Shown: positions 33,976 through 42,956, counted from the first letter of the stretch. The stretch: 64,000 bases of DNA from Shouchella clausii (GCF_002250115.1 NZ_CP019985.1:2480001-2544000); one strand, 5' to 3'. The notes: a model not told the origin generated them from the letters alone. Numbers and translations: made by a program.

Positions 33976-34772
33976 TTACATTTGTCGTGCCAACGCTTGG
34001 TGAACGATGCAACGAATTTAAACGATTGCTTGTCAGTTTGGATAAGCAAACGGATAAACGGTTTGAGTTGATTGTCGTGTCTCAAGGCAATTACGACCAA
34101 GTAGAGCAATGGCTGAGCGCTTTCCAGTTGCGCTCGACCCATATTCAACTAGGGGAAAAGGGCTTATCTAGAGCGAGAAATGCAGCTTGGCCAGCGCTGA
34201 AAGGCGACATTGTCTCTTTTTCCGATGACGATTGCTGGTACCCGCCTGATGCAGTCGAACGGGTACACAGCGCGTTTGCGCAAGAGGGCGCTGATGCCTA
34301 CTGCTTTCAAATTTATGACCCGATCCAACAAAGCCCGTATAAACACTATAATACATCGCCTGGTACTGTCCGAGGACGACGCGTTTGGAAAAAGTCCTCC
34401 ATTGAGCTGTTTTTCCGCCAGTCAGCGATTGAATCGCTGCGCTTTAATGAAGCATTCGGGCTTGGTGGAACGTATCCAAGCGGAGAAGAAAACTTGTTTT
34501 TGCGGCAGTTTTTAGTGGCAGGCCATACACTGATGTACATACCTGAAACAATTGTATTCCATGAGAAACCGTCTCAAGCATCACGGCTCCAGGAAGCGCA
34601 ATTGGTCAGCAAAGGTCCGCTATTTAAAACAATGTACAACGGGCCGTTTGGCTTCGTCTTGCTTACAGCATTGTTTGCTAAAAAATACAAACACTTAAAG
34701 CATCCAACTGCGAGCTATGCGAAAGCGGTACGGGCATTGCTGAACTATAAGCCGAAGGAGGCAAGGCCGTGA
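33972..34772 (+). CDS. Glycosyltransferase family 2
   Basis: A 266-residue GT-A enzyme at the cytoplasmic membrane face. The start MITFVVPTLGERCNEFKRLLVSL is the nucleotide-binding strand; GLSRARNAAW (about 60) and the metal-binding DDD in IVSFSDDDCWYPPDA (about 85) follow. A SGEENLFLRQFLVAGH segment (about 175) supplies the likely catalytic Glu-Glu. Overlaps the flippase stop and the next gene start, so it is part of a tightly coupled cluster. The sugar it transfers is unknown. Confidence 0.88.
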   Translation: MITFVVPTLGERCNEFKRLLVSLDKQTDKRFELIVVSQGNYDQVEQWLSAFQLRSTHIQLGEKGLSRARNAAWPALKGDIVSFSDDDCWYPPDAVERVHSAFAQEGADAYCFQIYDPIQQSPYKHYNTSPGTVRGRRVWKKSSIELFFRQSAIESLRFNEAFGLGGTYPSGEENLFLRQFLVAGHTLMYIPETIVFHEKPSQASRLQEAQLVSKGPLFKTMYNGPFGFVLLTALFAKKYKHLKHPTASYAKAVRALLNYKPKEARP

Positions 34773-35860
34773 AAATCGCATTTGTGCTCTATTCGTTTGC
34801 GGCGGGTGGGGTTGAGCGGATGACGCTTCATTTAGCAGAGGCGTTTTTACAAAAAGGCAAGCAAGTCGATTTGCTTGTTATCCATCCTGATGGCGAATAC
34901 AAACAAGCCGTTCCAAAAGGCGTCAATCTTTTCGCGTTTGGCAAAAGAACGGCAAAGGAGGCATTGCCAGGGATGATTTCTTATTTGCGCCGGGAGCAGC
35001 CAGACGTGGTTTGTTCCGCAAAAGACTACTTAAATGTACTCGTTATTGCCGCTAAGAAGCTAAGCTTTTCGAAAGCGCAGTTAATCGTCTCATGCCGCGT
35101 CCATTTGAGCGAGCAAGCACGGAAACAGCCAGGCCAGTTTGGCCGCATAAAAACAGCAGTCCGTTACAGTTATCGTTTTGCCGATGATGTCGTTGGCGTC
35201 TCCAAAGGCGTAGCTGAAGACATAAAGGCGATTGCCCAATTGCCTGATGAAAAGGTTCATATCATCTATAACCCGGTTGTGACGAAAACGTTAGAGGAAA
35301 AGATGGAACAGCCTGTTAGCCACCGCTTCTTTGAAGAAAGGAATGCCAAAGTCATTGTCACAGTTGGCCGCTTGCATGTGCAAAAAGACTACCCTACATT
35401 ATTGCGGTCATTTGCGAATCTACAACAAAACGAGTTGCCCGAAGCAAGGCTGCTGTTTATAGGCGATGGGGAAGAAAAAGAATCGTTGCAAAAGCTTGCT
35501 GCAGAATTAGAAGTTGGCCAAGCTGTTGATTTTGCTGGTTTCCAACCGAACCCTTACGCCTATATGAAAAAAGCGCATTTATTTGCCCTTTCTTCAGCAT
35601 GGGAAGGCTTTGGGAATGTCATTGTGGAAGCACTTGCGACTGGGACGCCTGTCGTAGCGACAGACTGTCCAAGTGGCCCAAGGGAAATTTTAGCGGACGG
35701 AGAATATGGCCAATTGGTTCCAGTGGGCGATACGGTGGCGTTGGCACAGGCAATGAAAGAAGCCTTGCTTAGCCATCATGACGAAGCGGAATTAATAAGC
35801 CGTGCCCGTGAATTTACAGTAGAAGCTTGTGCCGCCGCCTATGAAACATTGTTTCGTTAG
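34769..35860 (+). CDS. Glycosyltransferase family 4 (TuaC-like)
   Basis: A 363-residue GT-B retaining glycosyltransferase. N-terminal FVLYSFAAGGVERMTLHLAEAF is the acceptor domain signature; the C-terminal donor domain shows VGRLHVQKDYPTLLRSFA (about 192), a glycine-rich IGDGEEKESLQKLA and the E-x7-E motif in SAWEGFGNVIVEALATGTPVVATDCPSGPREIL (about 270-303). GTG start at 34769 overlaps the previous stop (GTGA). It ends the first three-gene block, followed by a bidirectional terminator. Confidence 0.9.
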   Translation: MKIAFVLYSFAAGGVERMTLHLAEAFLQKGKQVDLLVIHPDGEYKQAVPKGVNLFAFGKRTAKEALPGMISYLRREQPDVVCSAKDYLNVLVIAAKKLSFSKAQLIVSCRVHLSEQARKQPGQFGRIKTAVRYSYRFADDVVGVSKGVAEDIKAIAQLPDEKVHIIYNPVVTKTLEEKMEQPVSHRFFEERNAKVIVTVGRLHVQKDYPTLLRSFANLQQNELPEARLLFIGDGEEKESLQKLAAELEVGQAVDFAGFQPNPYAYMKKAHLFALSSAWEGFGNVIVEALATGTPVVATDCPSGPREILADGEYGQLVPVGDTVALAQAMKEALLSHHDEAELISRAREFTVEACAAAYETLFR

Positions 35861-35924
35861 GTGGGGAAGTCTCTTCTTTGCGGCTATCCTTCTAGACATA
35901 GGCGAACATTACCATTTACAAATA

Positions 35925-35969
35925 AAAAGATAAGAGGGGCTTCCTTTATGGGGGCCCCTCTTATCTTTT
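35925..35969. terminator. Bidirectional terminator
   Basis: Perfect 16-bp stem AAAAGATAAGAGGGGC / GCCCCTCTTATCTTTT with a 13-nt loop and T-runs in both directions. It serves the glycosyltransferase block and the convergent lipoprotein gene. Confidence 0.93.
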
Positions 35970-36315
35970 ATGGAAACGTGAGTGCGGCGATTTTAAAGAC
36001 GCCACTATCTTCTGCTTCTGCCCAATCAGCAACGTAAAGCAACTCGCCTTCCGTATCGTAACGGTAAATCCGGTTTTCGGCCAGCATATAGCGTGTGTGT
36101 TCATGTTCAGCCAGTAGTGTCTGTAGCTTTGTATAAGCGTCTTCCTCGATGGCGGCTTGTTGGGCGAGCAACGATTGGAATTGCTGCTCGGATAGTTCAG
36201 ACGCATTGTTGCGCAAATAGCTGTCTCCTTCAAGGGCGCTGCGGATGACGAGTGTTTTCTCCCCACACCCTCCTAGGAAAAGCAGCAACATAACTGCAAA
36301 AGTCAGCTTTTTCAT
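35968..36315 (-). CDS. Small lipoprotein of unknown function
   Basis: A 115-residue predicted lipoprotein: MKKLTFAVMLLLFLGGC with lipobox FLGGC and Cys17. The mature part is acidic and helical (SELSEQQFQSLLAQQAAIEEDAYTKLQTLLAEHEHTRYMLAENRIYRYDTEGELLYVADW). No family is recognised. ATG at 36315 has AAGGAGCTGAATG upstream; longer frames lack a site. It is transcribed opposite to the wall-polymer genes on both sides. Interestingly the product encoded at 39449 is similar in build (short exported protein ending in a beta segment), so both may be cluster accessories. Confidence 0.7.
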   Translation of the reverse strand: MKKLTFAVMLLLFLGGCGEKTLVIRSALEGDSYLRNNASELSEQQFQSLLAQQAAIEEDAYTKLQTLLAEHEHTRYMLAENRIYRYDTEGELLYVADWAEAEDSGVFKIAALTFP

Positions 36316-36582
36316 GATGACATTCAGCTCCTTGCTCCATTGTGCCCTAAGTATAGCGCGCTTAGACGCAGAAGTGTAGCTGGCAGAAAACGGATTGTAA
36401 AGGCGAAAAAAGGACATGCTAACAAGAGTTATCCTCTGTCAGGAGTGGGTTTACCGATTTTAAGGCTGGCGAATTTTTTACAAAGGGCCAGAAACTTTAA
36501 CCAATTCTTTACACCGCCTTTATAAATGCTCTTTGTTTGCGTGATACGATGGCGACAGTTCACGTTGAAAGGATCTTCATGT

Positions 36583-37977
36583 ATGCAATCTTACCGATTT
36601 CCGTATGTCATTTCTGCGCATGTGCCCGCTTTTGCTTTTGCAGTGGTGGGTGTTTATGCAGCGCTGGCTCCAGTAGCCGTCTCCCACATGTTCCAGCATG
36701 TTTTGTTTGTTCCCAGCTCAGTGTTATTGACTGGGTTAGCGATTTTTCTATTAGGACTAGCCTGGTTTTTGCGTGGTGAAAGAGTCTATGTCAGACAATT
36801 ACAGCCAGTCGCGATTAGCATGCTTGCTGCTGTCGTTATTCCAGCACTTTTAGCGACGATCGCTGCCGGCTATGCTTTAACGGTTTTCCAATCAACCGAG
36901 TACACTGCCTACATACAGGAGGCGTTGCCGCGCCGGCTAATGAACCTCGGTTTATTTGCTTCTTTAACCATTCTAATCTTGCTGTTTTTAAATCAGGACC
37001 CTTTGCGGATGACCCGTTCTTTGCTGATTGGCTATTTGACGGGCGCAAGCATTCTTGTCGTAGGGGGGATCTGGCAATTTCTCCATTTTTCGATTGGATA
37101 TCCGATGCCGGGGTTCGAAACGCGGGCGTTTGTGCATAGTGTTAGTCAGGATGTGCTCATAAATTTTCGACTAACTTCTTTTACTGACGAGCCAAGTTTT
37201 CTCGTTCCATTTTTAATTGATGGCCTGATTATCGGCGTGCTGCTTTTCACGAGAAAAAGCTACGCGTTGTATAGCGTTTCTGCCGTGCTGGTCTTGTTGC
37301 TTTCTTTTTCCGTCAGCGGTTACGCTAACTTGGCGCTTGTTGGGGCGGCCGCCGTTGTGTTGCTGTTTTCCCGGGGATGGATATCGAAACGAGTCGGCCT
37401 TTACGCCGCCTTAGCGTTGCTTCTATTCGCTGTTTTAGCAACGCTGGCTTTTCCGCAAGTCGTAATGGGTTTATTTATGCCGATTATCGGCCGTTTAGAC
37501 AGCCTGTTTGATGTGATGCATCATAGCCGTTTGTATATGCTCGTGTTCCCATTTGTGTGGCTGTTTGATTATTCTTTCGTCAACGCTTTGTTTGGATACG
37601 GGCCAGGAGGATATGACTTTTTGGCACGGACAAAATTTTTAAGCCACCAAGGCGCTGTTAGCGGCACGTCAAACAATGTGTTTGTCGATTTGCTATTTGA
37701 ACATGGGATGATTGGCGGCATGACTTTTGCAGTCGTCTTTCTAGCTGTGTTTGTCTATTTGTGGAAAAAGCGAAGTGGCCATTTTTACTATTCGGTTGCC
37801 TTGGTGTTGTGGCTCCATTTAGGAGTGACCTCCTTGTACCGGTCTGATTTTGTCTCACCGCGTTTTTGGATTCTAGTTGCGATTACTGCTGGTTTAGCCG
37901 AGATGGCGAGGAGAGGCATATTTTTTCAAGCACATCAGGATAACCATACATCAGAAAAGAAGGTGGAAACGTTATGA
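36583..37977 (+). CDS. O-antigen/teichuronic acid polymerase (Wzy/TuaE-like)
   Basis: A 464-residue membrane protein with about 11-12 hydrophobic segments and a long extracellular loop in the C-terminal third, the layout of Wzy-type polymerases. The NALFGYGPGGYDFLARTKFLSHQGAVSGTSNNVFVDLLFEHGMIGG stretch (about 345-390) carries the family's typical SHN/H-x-x-x-(L/V)-x-x-x-x-E-x-G-like motif. ATG at 36583 follows AAAGGATC at 9 nt. It overlaps the UDP-glucose dehydrogenase gene by 4 bp. With the flippase it would assemble and polymerise repeats outside the membrane. Confidence 0.82.
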   Translation: MQSYRFPYVISAHVPAFAFAVVGVYAALAPVAVSHMFQHVLFVPSSVLLTGLAIFLLGLAWFLRGERVYVRQLQPVAISMLAAVVIPALLATIAAGYALTVFQSTEYTAYIQEALPRRLMNLGLFASLTILILLFLNQDPLRMTRSLLIGYLTGASILVVGGIWQFLHFSIGYPMPGFETRAFVHSVSQDVLINFRLTSFTDEPSFLVPFLIDGLIIGVLLFTRKSYALYSVSAVLVLLLSFSVSGYANLALVGAAAVVLLFSRGWISKRVGLYAALALLLFAVLATLAFPQVVMGLFMPIIGRLDSLFDVMHHSRLYMLVFPFVWLFDYSFVNALFGYGPGGYDFLARTKFLSHQGAVSGTSNNVFVDLLFEHGMIGGMTFAVVFLAVFVYLWKKRSGHFYYSVALVLWLHLGVTSLYRSDFVSPRFWILVAITAGLAEMARRGIFFQAHQDNHTSEKKVETL

Positions 37978-39344
37978 AGCTTTGTGTGATCGGAACGGGA
38001 TATGTCGGTCTTGTATCAGGTGTCTGCTATAGCCACATTGGCCATGAAGTGGTTTGTGTCGACCGAGATCATGAGAAGATTAAGCGACTTAGCCAAGGGG
38101 AAGTGCCGATTTTTGAACCGGGACTTGAAGATATGCTAGCAAGCAACATGACGGCAGGACGGCTATCGTTTACGACCCGTTTGTCCGAAGGGCTGGCCGG
38201 CGCAGATGCAGCAATTATAGCAGTTGGTACGCCAGCCCGGGCAGATGGATCGGCAAATTTGGATTATGTGGAAGCTGTCGCCAAGGAGATTGGCTCATGT
38301 ATAACAGCGGGGTTTGTCGTTATTACGAAAAGCACCGTTCCAGTCGGGACAAATCGGAAAGTGAAGAGCTGGATTGCTGAAACATGCGGCCACGAAGATT
38401 TCGAAGTGGCCTCCTGCCCAGAGTTTTTGCGAGAAGGCACTGCCATAGCCGACACGCTTGAAATGGAGAGAGCCGTGATTGGCGTAGAAAGCGTCAAAGC
38501 AGAGCGGCTCCTCCGTGACTTGCATAAACCGTTTCAGACAACAATTGTCGCGTGTAATCTCGAAACGGCTGAAATGGCTAAGTACGCAGCCAATGCGTTT
38601 TTAGCAACAAAAATTAGCTTTATTAATGAAGTCGCCAACGTCTGTGAACAAGTTGGCGCCGACGTCACTTCCCTTGCCGAAGCCATTGGTTTAGATCGCC
38701 GGATTGGACGCTACTTTTTAAAAGCTGGCATCGGTTACGGTGGTTCTTGTTTCCCGAAAGACACGCAAGCGTTTATCCGCGTCGCCCAACAAGCAGGCTA
38801 CGACCTGCAAATTGTGCCTGCAGTAGAACGAGTCAATGCCGCCCAGCGCTTAACGGTTGTCAATAAACTGAAAACAGCACTCGGTCATAATTTGGCGGGC
38901 AAACGGATTGCAATCCTAGGGCTAGCGTTTAAGCCAAATACAGACGACATGCGGGCTGCTCCCGCCCTTGACGTGTATCCAGCACTAAAACGTGAACAGG
39001 CAAATACGGTTGCTTTTGATCCGATTGCCACCGAGCAAGCAAAAGCAGCGTTGCCTGGCATTCAACTAGCAAACACATGGCAACAAGCAGTCAGAGATGC
39101 TGATGCTGTTCTGCTACTAACGGATTGGGAGACATTTAAGGACATTTCCTTGCCAGAGTTGAAAAAGTTGATAAAGCAACCGATCGTCATTGACGGCCGC
39201 AACATGTTCGACCCTAAAGAAATGGAAATGCACGGCTTTTATTACGATTCAGTCGGCAGGCCGGTCGTTGATGGGCGGCTTGAACGCATCCGCGACTGGG
39301 AAGATCTTGTATTGGGGATTTATGACCGCTTTGCCAATGGATAA
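37974..39344 (+). CDS. UDP-glucose 6-dehydrogenase (Ugd/TuaD)
   Basis: Oxidises UDP-glucose to UDP-glucuronic acid with NAD. The 456-residue protein begins with the Rossmann motif IGTGYVGLVSGVCYSHIGH; IAVGTPARADGSANLDYVE, KSTVPVGTN and CPEFLREGTAI follow. The catalytic cysteine is in GYGGSCFPKDTQAF (about residue 260), and GLAFKPNTDDMRAAPALDV (about 320) is the C-terminal substrate-binding region. ATG overlaps the polymerase stop. Its presence means the polymer made here most likely contains glucuronic acid, as in B. subtilis teichuronic acid, where TuaD has the same role. Confidence 0.93.
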   Translation: MKLCVIGTGYVGLVSGVCYSHIGHEVVCVDRDHEKIKRLSQGEVPIFEPGLEDMLASNMTAGRLSFTTRLSEGLAGADAAIIAVGTPARADGSANLDYVEAVAKEIGSCITAGFVVITKSTVPVGTNRKVKSWIAETCGHEDFEVASCPEFLREGTAIADTLEMERAVIGVESVKAERLLRDLHKPFQTTIVACNLETAEMAKYAANAFLATKISFINEVANVCEQVGADVTSLAEAIGLDRRIGRYFLKAGIGYGGSCFPKDTQAFIRVAQQAGYDLQIVPAVERVNAAQRLTVVNKLKTALGHNLAGKRIAILGLAFKPNTDDMRAAPALDVYPALKREQANTVAFDPIATEQAKAALPGIQLANTWQQAVRDADAVLLLTDWETFKDISLPELKKLIKQPIVIDGRNMFDPKEMEMHGFYYDSVGRPVVDGRLERIRDWEDLVLGIYDRFANG

Positions 39345-39355
39345 ATGTTGAACCT

Positions 39356-39390
39356 GAATGATGTTGCTGACTTTGTCGGCAACATCATTC
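39356..39390 (+). terminator. Strong hairpin after ugd, no T-run
   Basis: Perfect 12-bp stem GAATGATGTTGC / GCAACATCATTC with an 11-nt loop, 11 nt after the stop. No T-tract follows, so it may stabilise the mRNA end rather than terminate. Confidence 0.6.
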
Positions 39391-39448
39391 AAATTGTCTA
39401 TATCTGGAGCACGATTCTTTGTTTTAGGACAAGCATAGGAGGAGAACC

Positions 39449-39856
39449 ATGCTAAAAAATTCCCTAGTTGCCTGTGGCATTTTGCTGTTTTTAAGTGGTT
39501 TCTTTTTTTTAGATGAGGGAGAAGCCAATCCATATAAAGAAGAAACCGCGACCATTGACCAGAAGGCTTTTATGGAATTAAAGCTTGCTCATGAAGCGGC
39601 AAAATACGTACTTGAGAATCACGAGCAGCAATGGTACAGCCATCATTTTACAAGAACACTTTCGGAAGAAGAACAAGCTGCTTTTCTTGCTATTTCGTTA
39701 GAAAAAGAGGCCGAAGTTGCAGAAGAAGGGGAAGAACAGGTGGCCCTTGCTTATAATGGCACGGTCGTCTCGTATGAAAAAGTGGACAATGTTTGGAAAA
39801 TAGCGCAAGTGGAGGAGGCGCATAGGCAGTGGAACAACAACCACTTGTATCAATAA
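39449..39856 (+). CDS. Small exported protein of unknown function in the wall-polymer cluster
   Basis: A 135-residue protein with an N-terminal hydrophobic segment (SLVACGILLFLSGFFFL, residues 5-21), either a signal peptide or an anchor. A Cys9 is present but without a proper lipobox. The rest is acidic and helical, ending in VALAYNGTVVSYEKVDNVWKIAQVEEAH, a small beta-like unit. No family is recognised. ATG at 39449 has ATAGGAGGAGAACC. Its 3' end overlaps the next glycosyltransferase start by 28 bp, so they are co-translated. Its place matches that of TuaF-like accessories in B. subtilis, but similarity is not visible. Confidence 0.7.
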   Translation: MLKNSLVACGILLFLSGFFFLDEGEANPYKEETATIDQKAFMELKLAHEAAKYVLENHEQQWYSHHFTRTLSEEEQAAFLAISLEKEAEVAEEGEEQVALAYNGTVVSYEKVDNVWKIAQVEEAHRQWNNNHLYQ

Positions 39857-40581
39857 TTACTCCTGTTTATAATTGCGAGACCTTTTTACATGAGACGATT
39901 GAATCGGTTTTAGCGCAAACATATGCCAATTGGGAGCTATGGCTGATCAATGATGCTTCTAGTGATGGCAGCAAGTACATTGCTGCTCAATTTGCCGAAG
40001 CAGACAGCCGAATCAAGCTCGTTGATTTAGAAAAAAACGGCGGTGCAGCAGTGGCGCGTAACAAAGGCCTAGAAAAGGCAGAAGGCAAGTATGTTGCTTT
40101 TTTGGATGGCGATGACCTGTGGCGTCCTCAGAAATTAGAGAGGCAAGTCCGTTTTATGGAGGATACTGGCCATTTGTTCTCGTTTACGAGTTACCGGATT
40201 ATGAGGGAGGACGGCACGGAGCGAAGCAAAGTGGTGGAAGCGCCGTCTGTCGTCACGTACGAGCAGTTGCTTTCCAACACGATTATTGGATGTTTGACTG
40301 TCATGTTAAATCAAGATGCATTAGGACCGCTGCAAATGCCTACAATAAGGACGAGACAGGATTTCATGCTGTGGCTTTCAATATTGAAGAAAGGCTACTC
40401 CGCTTACGGGATAAAGGAGGAGCTGGCGGTATACCGCAAAGTCGGCAACTCAATATCAAGCAATAAGTGGCAAGCGGCGAAACGAAATTGGGAAATTTAC
40501 CGAAAACATGAGGAACTGCCCTGGCTGAAAGCGTGCCGTGTTTTTGCCGGTTACGCGTGGAATGGGATGAAGAAATTGTAA
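39829..40581 (+). CDS. Glycosyltransferase family 2 (TuaG-like)
   Basis: A 250-residue GT-A enzyme: SIITPVYNCETFLHETIESVLAQTYANWELWLINDASSDGS (about 6-46), NGGAAVARNKGLEKAEGKYVAFLDGDDLW (about 66-94, with the DGDD metal site) and a late TRQDFMLWLSILKKGYSAYG stretch with the catalytic Asp. This is the pattern of TuaG and related enzymes. GTG at 39829 is used because GGAGGAGG lies 10 nt upstream, inside the previous gene. Transfers an unknown sugar to the lipid-linked repeat. Confidence 0.9.
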   Translation: MEQQPLVSIITPVYNCETFLHETIESVLAQTYANWELWLINDASSDGSKYIAAQFAEADSRIKLVDLEKNGGAAVARNKGLEKAEGKYVAFLDGDDLWRPQKLERQVRFMEDTGHLFSFTSYRIMREDGTERSKVVEAPSVVTYEQLLSNTIIGCLTVMLNQDALGPLQMPTIRTRQDFMLWLSILKKGYSAYGIKEELAVYRKVGNSISSNKWQAAKRNWEIYRKHEELPWLKACRVFAGYAWNGMKKL

Positions 40582-40643
40582 GGAATTTAAAGCGTTTTAA
40601 GGGTTCATGAAGAACATGTAAATTGTCCCTTTTATTCGATAGA

Positions 40644-40691
40644 TTTTGCTATTCTTGCTTAAGTAGCAAATTGATAATAAGAATAGCAAAA
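40644..40691 (+). promoter_or_regulatory. 13-bp inverted repeat in the leader of the tagO-like gene
   Basis: TTTTGCTATTCTT (40644-40656) and AAGAATAGCAAAA (40679-40691) pair perfectly around 22 nt. The right arm ends 2 nt before the ribosome binding site (GAGGGTGG), so the hairpin may affect translation or mark an operator. Confidence 0.55.
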
Positions 40692-40706
40692 GCGAGGGTG
40701 GCAAAC

Positions 40707-41801
40707 ATGGAAGCTTACATACTTGCAATCATTAGCAGCTTTGCGGCAGCCATCGCGGTCACACCCGTTGTGATCAAATGGGCACATCGCTTTGGCTTTG
40801 TCGACCAGCCAAACAAGCGAAAAGTACATCAAAAACCAATGCCTCGGATAGGCGGTTTAACATTTATTTTTGGGACAGGAATCGGATTGTTGGCAGTGGC
40901 AGACCAGTTGGCGGCTGATTGGCAAACAACAGTCGCAATTTTGGCAGGCGCCTTACCAATCATAGCCATTGGCTTACTTGATGATAAGTTTGCGCTCCGA
41001 GCTAGGACGAAGTTGTTGTTTCAACTTCTCTCCGCCTCGATCGTCGTCATCGGCTCAGGAGTGTCAATTGATTTTATTTCAATCCCGTTTGGAGAGCGGA
41101 TTGATTTAGGCCTGTTAAGCAGTATTGTAACAGTGATATGGCTGATCGCGATGATGAATGCCATTAATTTAATTGATGGCCTGGACGGGCTTGCCGCAGG
41201 CGTCGCCATCATCGCGCTAAGCACAATGCTAGTCATTGCGGCAGGAAACCCAGCAGCTTATGGGCTTGTCTTCGCCTTTGGATTCCCTTTAATTGGTAGT
41301 ATTGGCGGGTTTTTGATATTTAACTTTCATCCAGCGAAGTTCTTTATGGGCGATACAGGCTCGCTGTTTCTCGGATACATGATCGGGATTTTATCAACAA
41401 TGGGCTTTTTCAAAAGTGTAACGATTGTCAGCGTCGTGGTGCCTCTGTTCATACTCGGCGTACCTATTCTTGATACCGTGTTTGCGATTATCCGCCGCAA
41501 ACTGAACCAACAAAAAATTGGTTCGCCGGATAAAGGCCATCTTCACCACTGCTTATTAAACAGAGGGTACGGCCACAGGCAGGCGGTGTTGACGATTTAT
41601 GGCGTTAGCCTCTTGTTCGCAGCTTGTGCAATTCTTTTGTCCATGTCAAGCTTATGGTTCTCACTGCTCGTGTTGATCGTTGTCGCTTTGCTGATCCAAC
41701 TATGTGCAGAGTGTATAGGCTTAATTGGCGAAAAACGAAAACCACTTTTAAATACGATTAGAAAATGGGCAGGCGCAGGAGCGCCATTAAGAAGCAAATA
41801 A
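40707..41801 (+). CDS. Undecaprenyl-phosphate GlcNAc-1-phosphate transferase family (TagO/WecA-like)
   Basis: Integral membrane enzyme that starts wall-polymer synthesis by moving a sugar 1-phosphate from its UDP form to undecaprenyl phosphate. The 364-residue protein has about 11 membrane segments and the family loops: VHQKPMPRIGGLTF (about 34), GLLDDKFALRARTKLLFQ (about 93, the DD site), NAINLIDGLDGLAAGVA (about 151), FNFHPAKFFMGDTGSLFLGY (about 206) and PDKGHLHHCLLNRGYGHRQA (about 275). ATG at 40707 has GAGGGTGG. It would feed this cluster and possibly teichoic acid too. Confidence 0.93.
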   Translation: MEAYILAIISSFAAAIAVTPVVIKWAHRFGFVDQPNKRKVHQKPMPRIGGLTFIFGTGIGLLAVADQLAADWQTTVAILAGALPIIAIGLLDDKFALRARTKLLFQLLSASIVVIGSGVSIDFISIPFGERIDLGLLSSIVTVIWLIAMMNAINLIDGLDGLAAGVAIIALSTMLVIAAGNPAAYGLVFAFGFPLIGSIGGFLIFNFHPAKFFMGDTGSLFLGYMIGILSTMGFFKSVTIVSVVVPLFILGVPILDTVFAIIRRKLNQQKIGSPDKGHLHHCLLNRGYGHRQAVLTIYGVSLLFAACAILLSMSSLWFSLLVLIVVALLIQLCAECIGLIGEKRKPLLNTIRKWAGAGAPLRSK

Positions 41802-41802
41802 C

Positions 41803-41840
41803 AAAGCTCTGGTGCAGTCAGCTTGCACCGGGGCTTTGTC
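41803..41840 (+). terminator. Rho-independent terminator
   Basis: 14-bp stem AAAGCTCTGGTGCA / TGCACCGGGGCTTT (two G-U pairs), 7-nt loop, T-rich tail (GTCCTTTTC), directly after the tagO-like gene. Confidence 0.85.
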
Positions 41841-41914
41841 CTTTTCAAGCGGAATGCTGGCATATCGTGGCACAGATCAGGTACGATTAGGAAAAACGCC
41901 TTGGAGGAGATAGT

Positions 41915-42881
41915 ATGACAACGATCAATTGGGCAATACTTGGCCCAGGAGCCATCGCTAGCGATTTTGCCCAAGCACTAAACAACATCAACGGAACGAT
42001 TTATGCAGTCGGTTCAAGGTCGATTGAAAAAGCGCAGGCGTTTGCAAGCAAATTTGGTGTCAAGCATGCGTTTGGAAGCTATGACTCCATGCTTCACGAT
42101 GAAAACATCGACGCCGTTTATATTGCAACGCCCCATTCCAACCACTATGAATACATTAAAAAAAGTTTACAAAGTGGAAAACATGTTTTATGCGAAAAGG
42201 CCATCACGGTAAACGGCCAACAGCTTGAAGAATTAATGAGCCTCGCAAAAGAAAAACAACTTGTGCTAATGGAAGCAATGACCCTTTTTCACATGCCGCT
42301 CTATGCCAAGTTGCAACAGGTGATTCGCTCAAATACGTTAGGGCCAGTCAAAATGATCAATGTCACATTTGGCAGTTTAAAGGAAGCGAACCCGCAAAAT
42401 CGTTTTTTCAATAAAGAACTTGCCGGCGGGGCGATTTTAGACATTGGCACCTATGCGTTATCGTTTGCGCGCTTTTTTTTAGAAAGCCAGCCACATGAAG
42501 TGTTGACGACGGTCAAGCCGTTTGAAACAGGCGTTGATGAACAGTCGGGAATTGTCCTTAAAAACAAACAAGAACAGTTGGCAACAATTGCACTAGCAAT
42601 GCGCTCGAAAATGCCGAAGCGAGGCATTGTCGCCTGTGAGGGGGGGCTACATAACCGTCGATGACTTCCCACGGGCCCAATCAGCGCTGCTCACTTATCC
42701 TGATGGCTCAACCGAGGAAATCACAGCAGGCCAGACAGAACATGCCCTCCAATACGAAATCCAAGCGATGGAAGCAGCAATAGCCGGCCAAGGAGACACA
42801 CATATAGCGCTCTCCCGCGATGTAATGGAGCTAATGGATACCGTTCGCCGCCAATGGGGCATCACGTATCCATTTGAGTAA
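41915..42881 (+). pseudogene. Gfo/Idh/MocA oxidoreductase, frameshifted at a G-run
   Basis: NAD(P)-dependent sugar or diol dehydrogenase family. The first frame (from ATG 41915, after GGAGGAGATAG) has the Rossmann start WAILGPGAIASDFAQAL, YIATPHSNHYEYIKKSL and the conserved CEKAITVN (EKP-like), then AGGAILDIGTYALSF. It breaks after VACEGG and would stop at 42664. The family continues in another frame from about 42647 (YITVDDFPRAQSALLTYPDG) to TAA at 42881. Seven G at 42640-42646 instead of six explain the shift. Joined, the product is about 322 residues, a normal length. It could be a real mutation, slippage, or a base-calling error in the homopolymer. Confidence 0.85.
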
Positions 42882-42895
42882 CGGCAGAAAAAGAA

Positions 42896-42921
42896 GTTTA
42901 ACATAGCCCGATAACGTCTAT
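42896..42921 (+). promoter_or_regulatory. Predicted sigma-B promoter of the csbD-like gene
   Basis: GTTTAA (42896-42901), 14-bp spacer, GTCTAT (42916-42921). The -35 matches the sigma-B consensus exactly and the -10 matches GGGTAT at four of six. Spacing is ideal, and CsbD genes are known sigma-B targets. Confidence 0.65.
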
Positions 42922-42956
42922 TTAGATAAATACACATCTAAAAGGAGGCGTTATCG

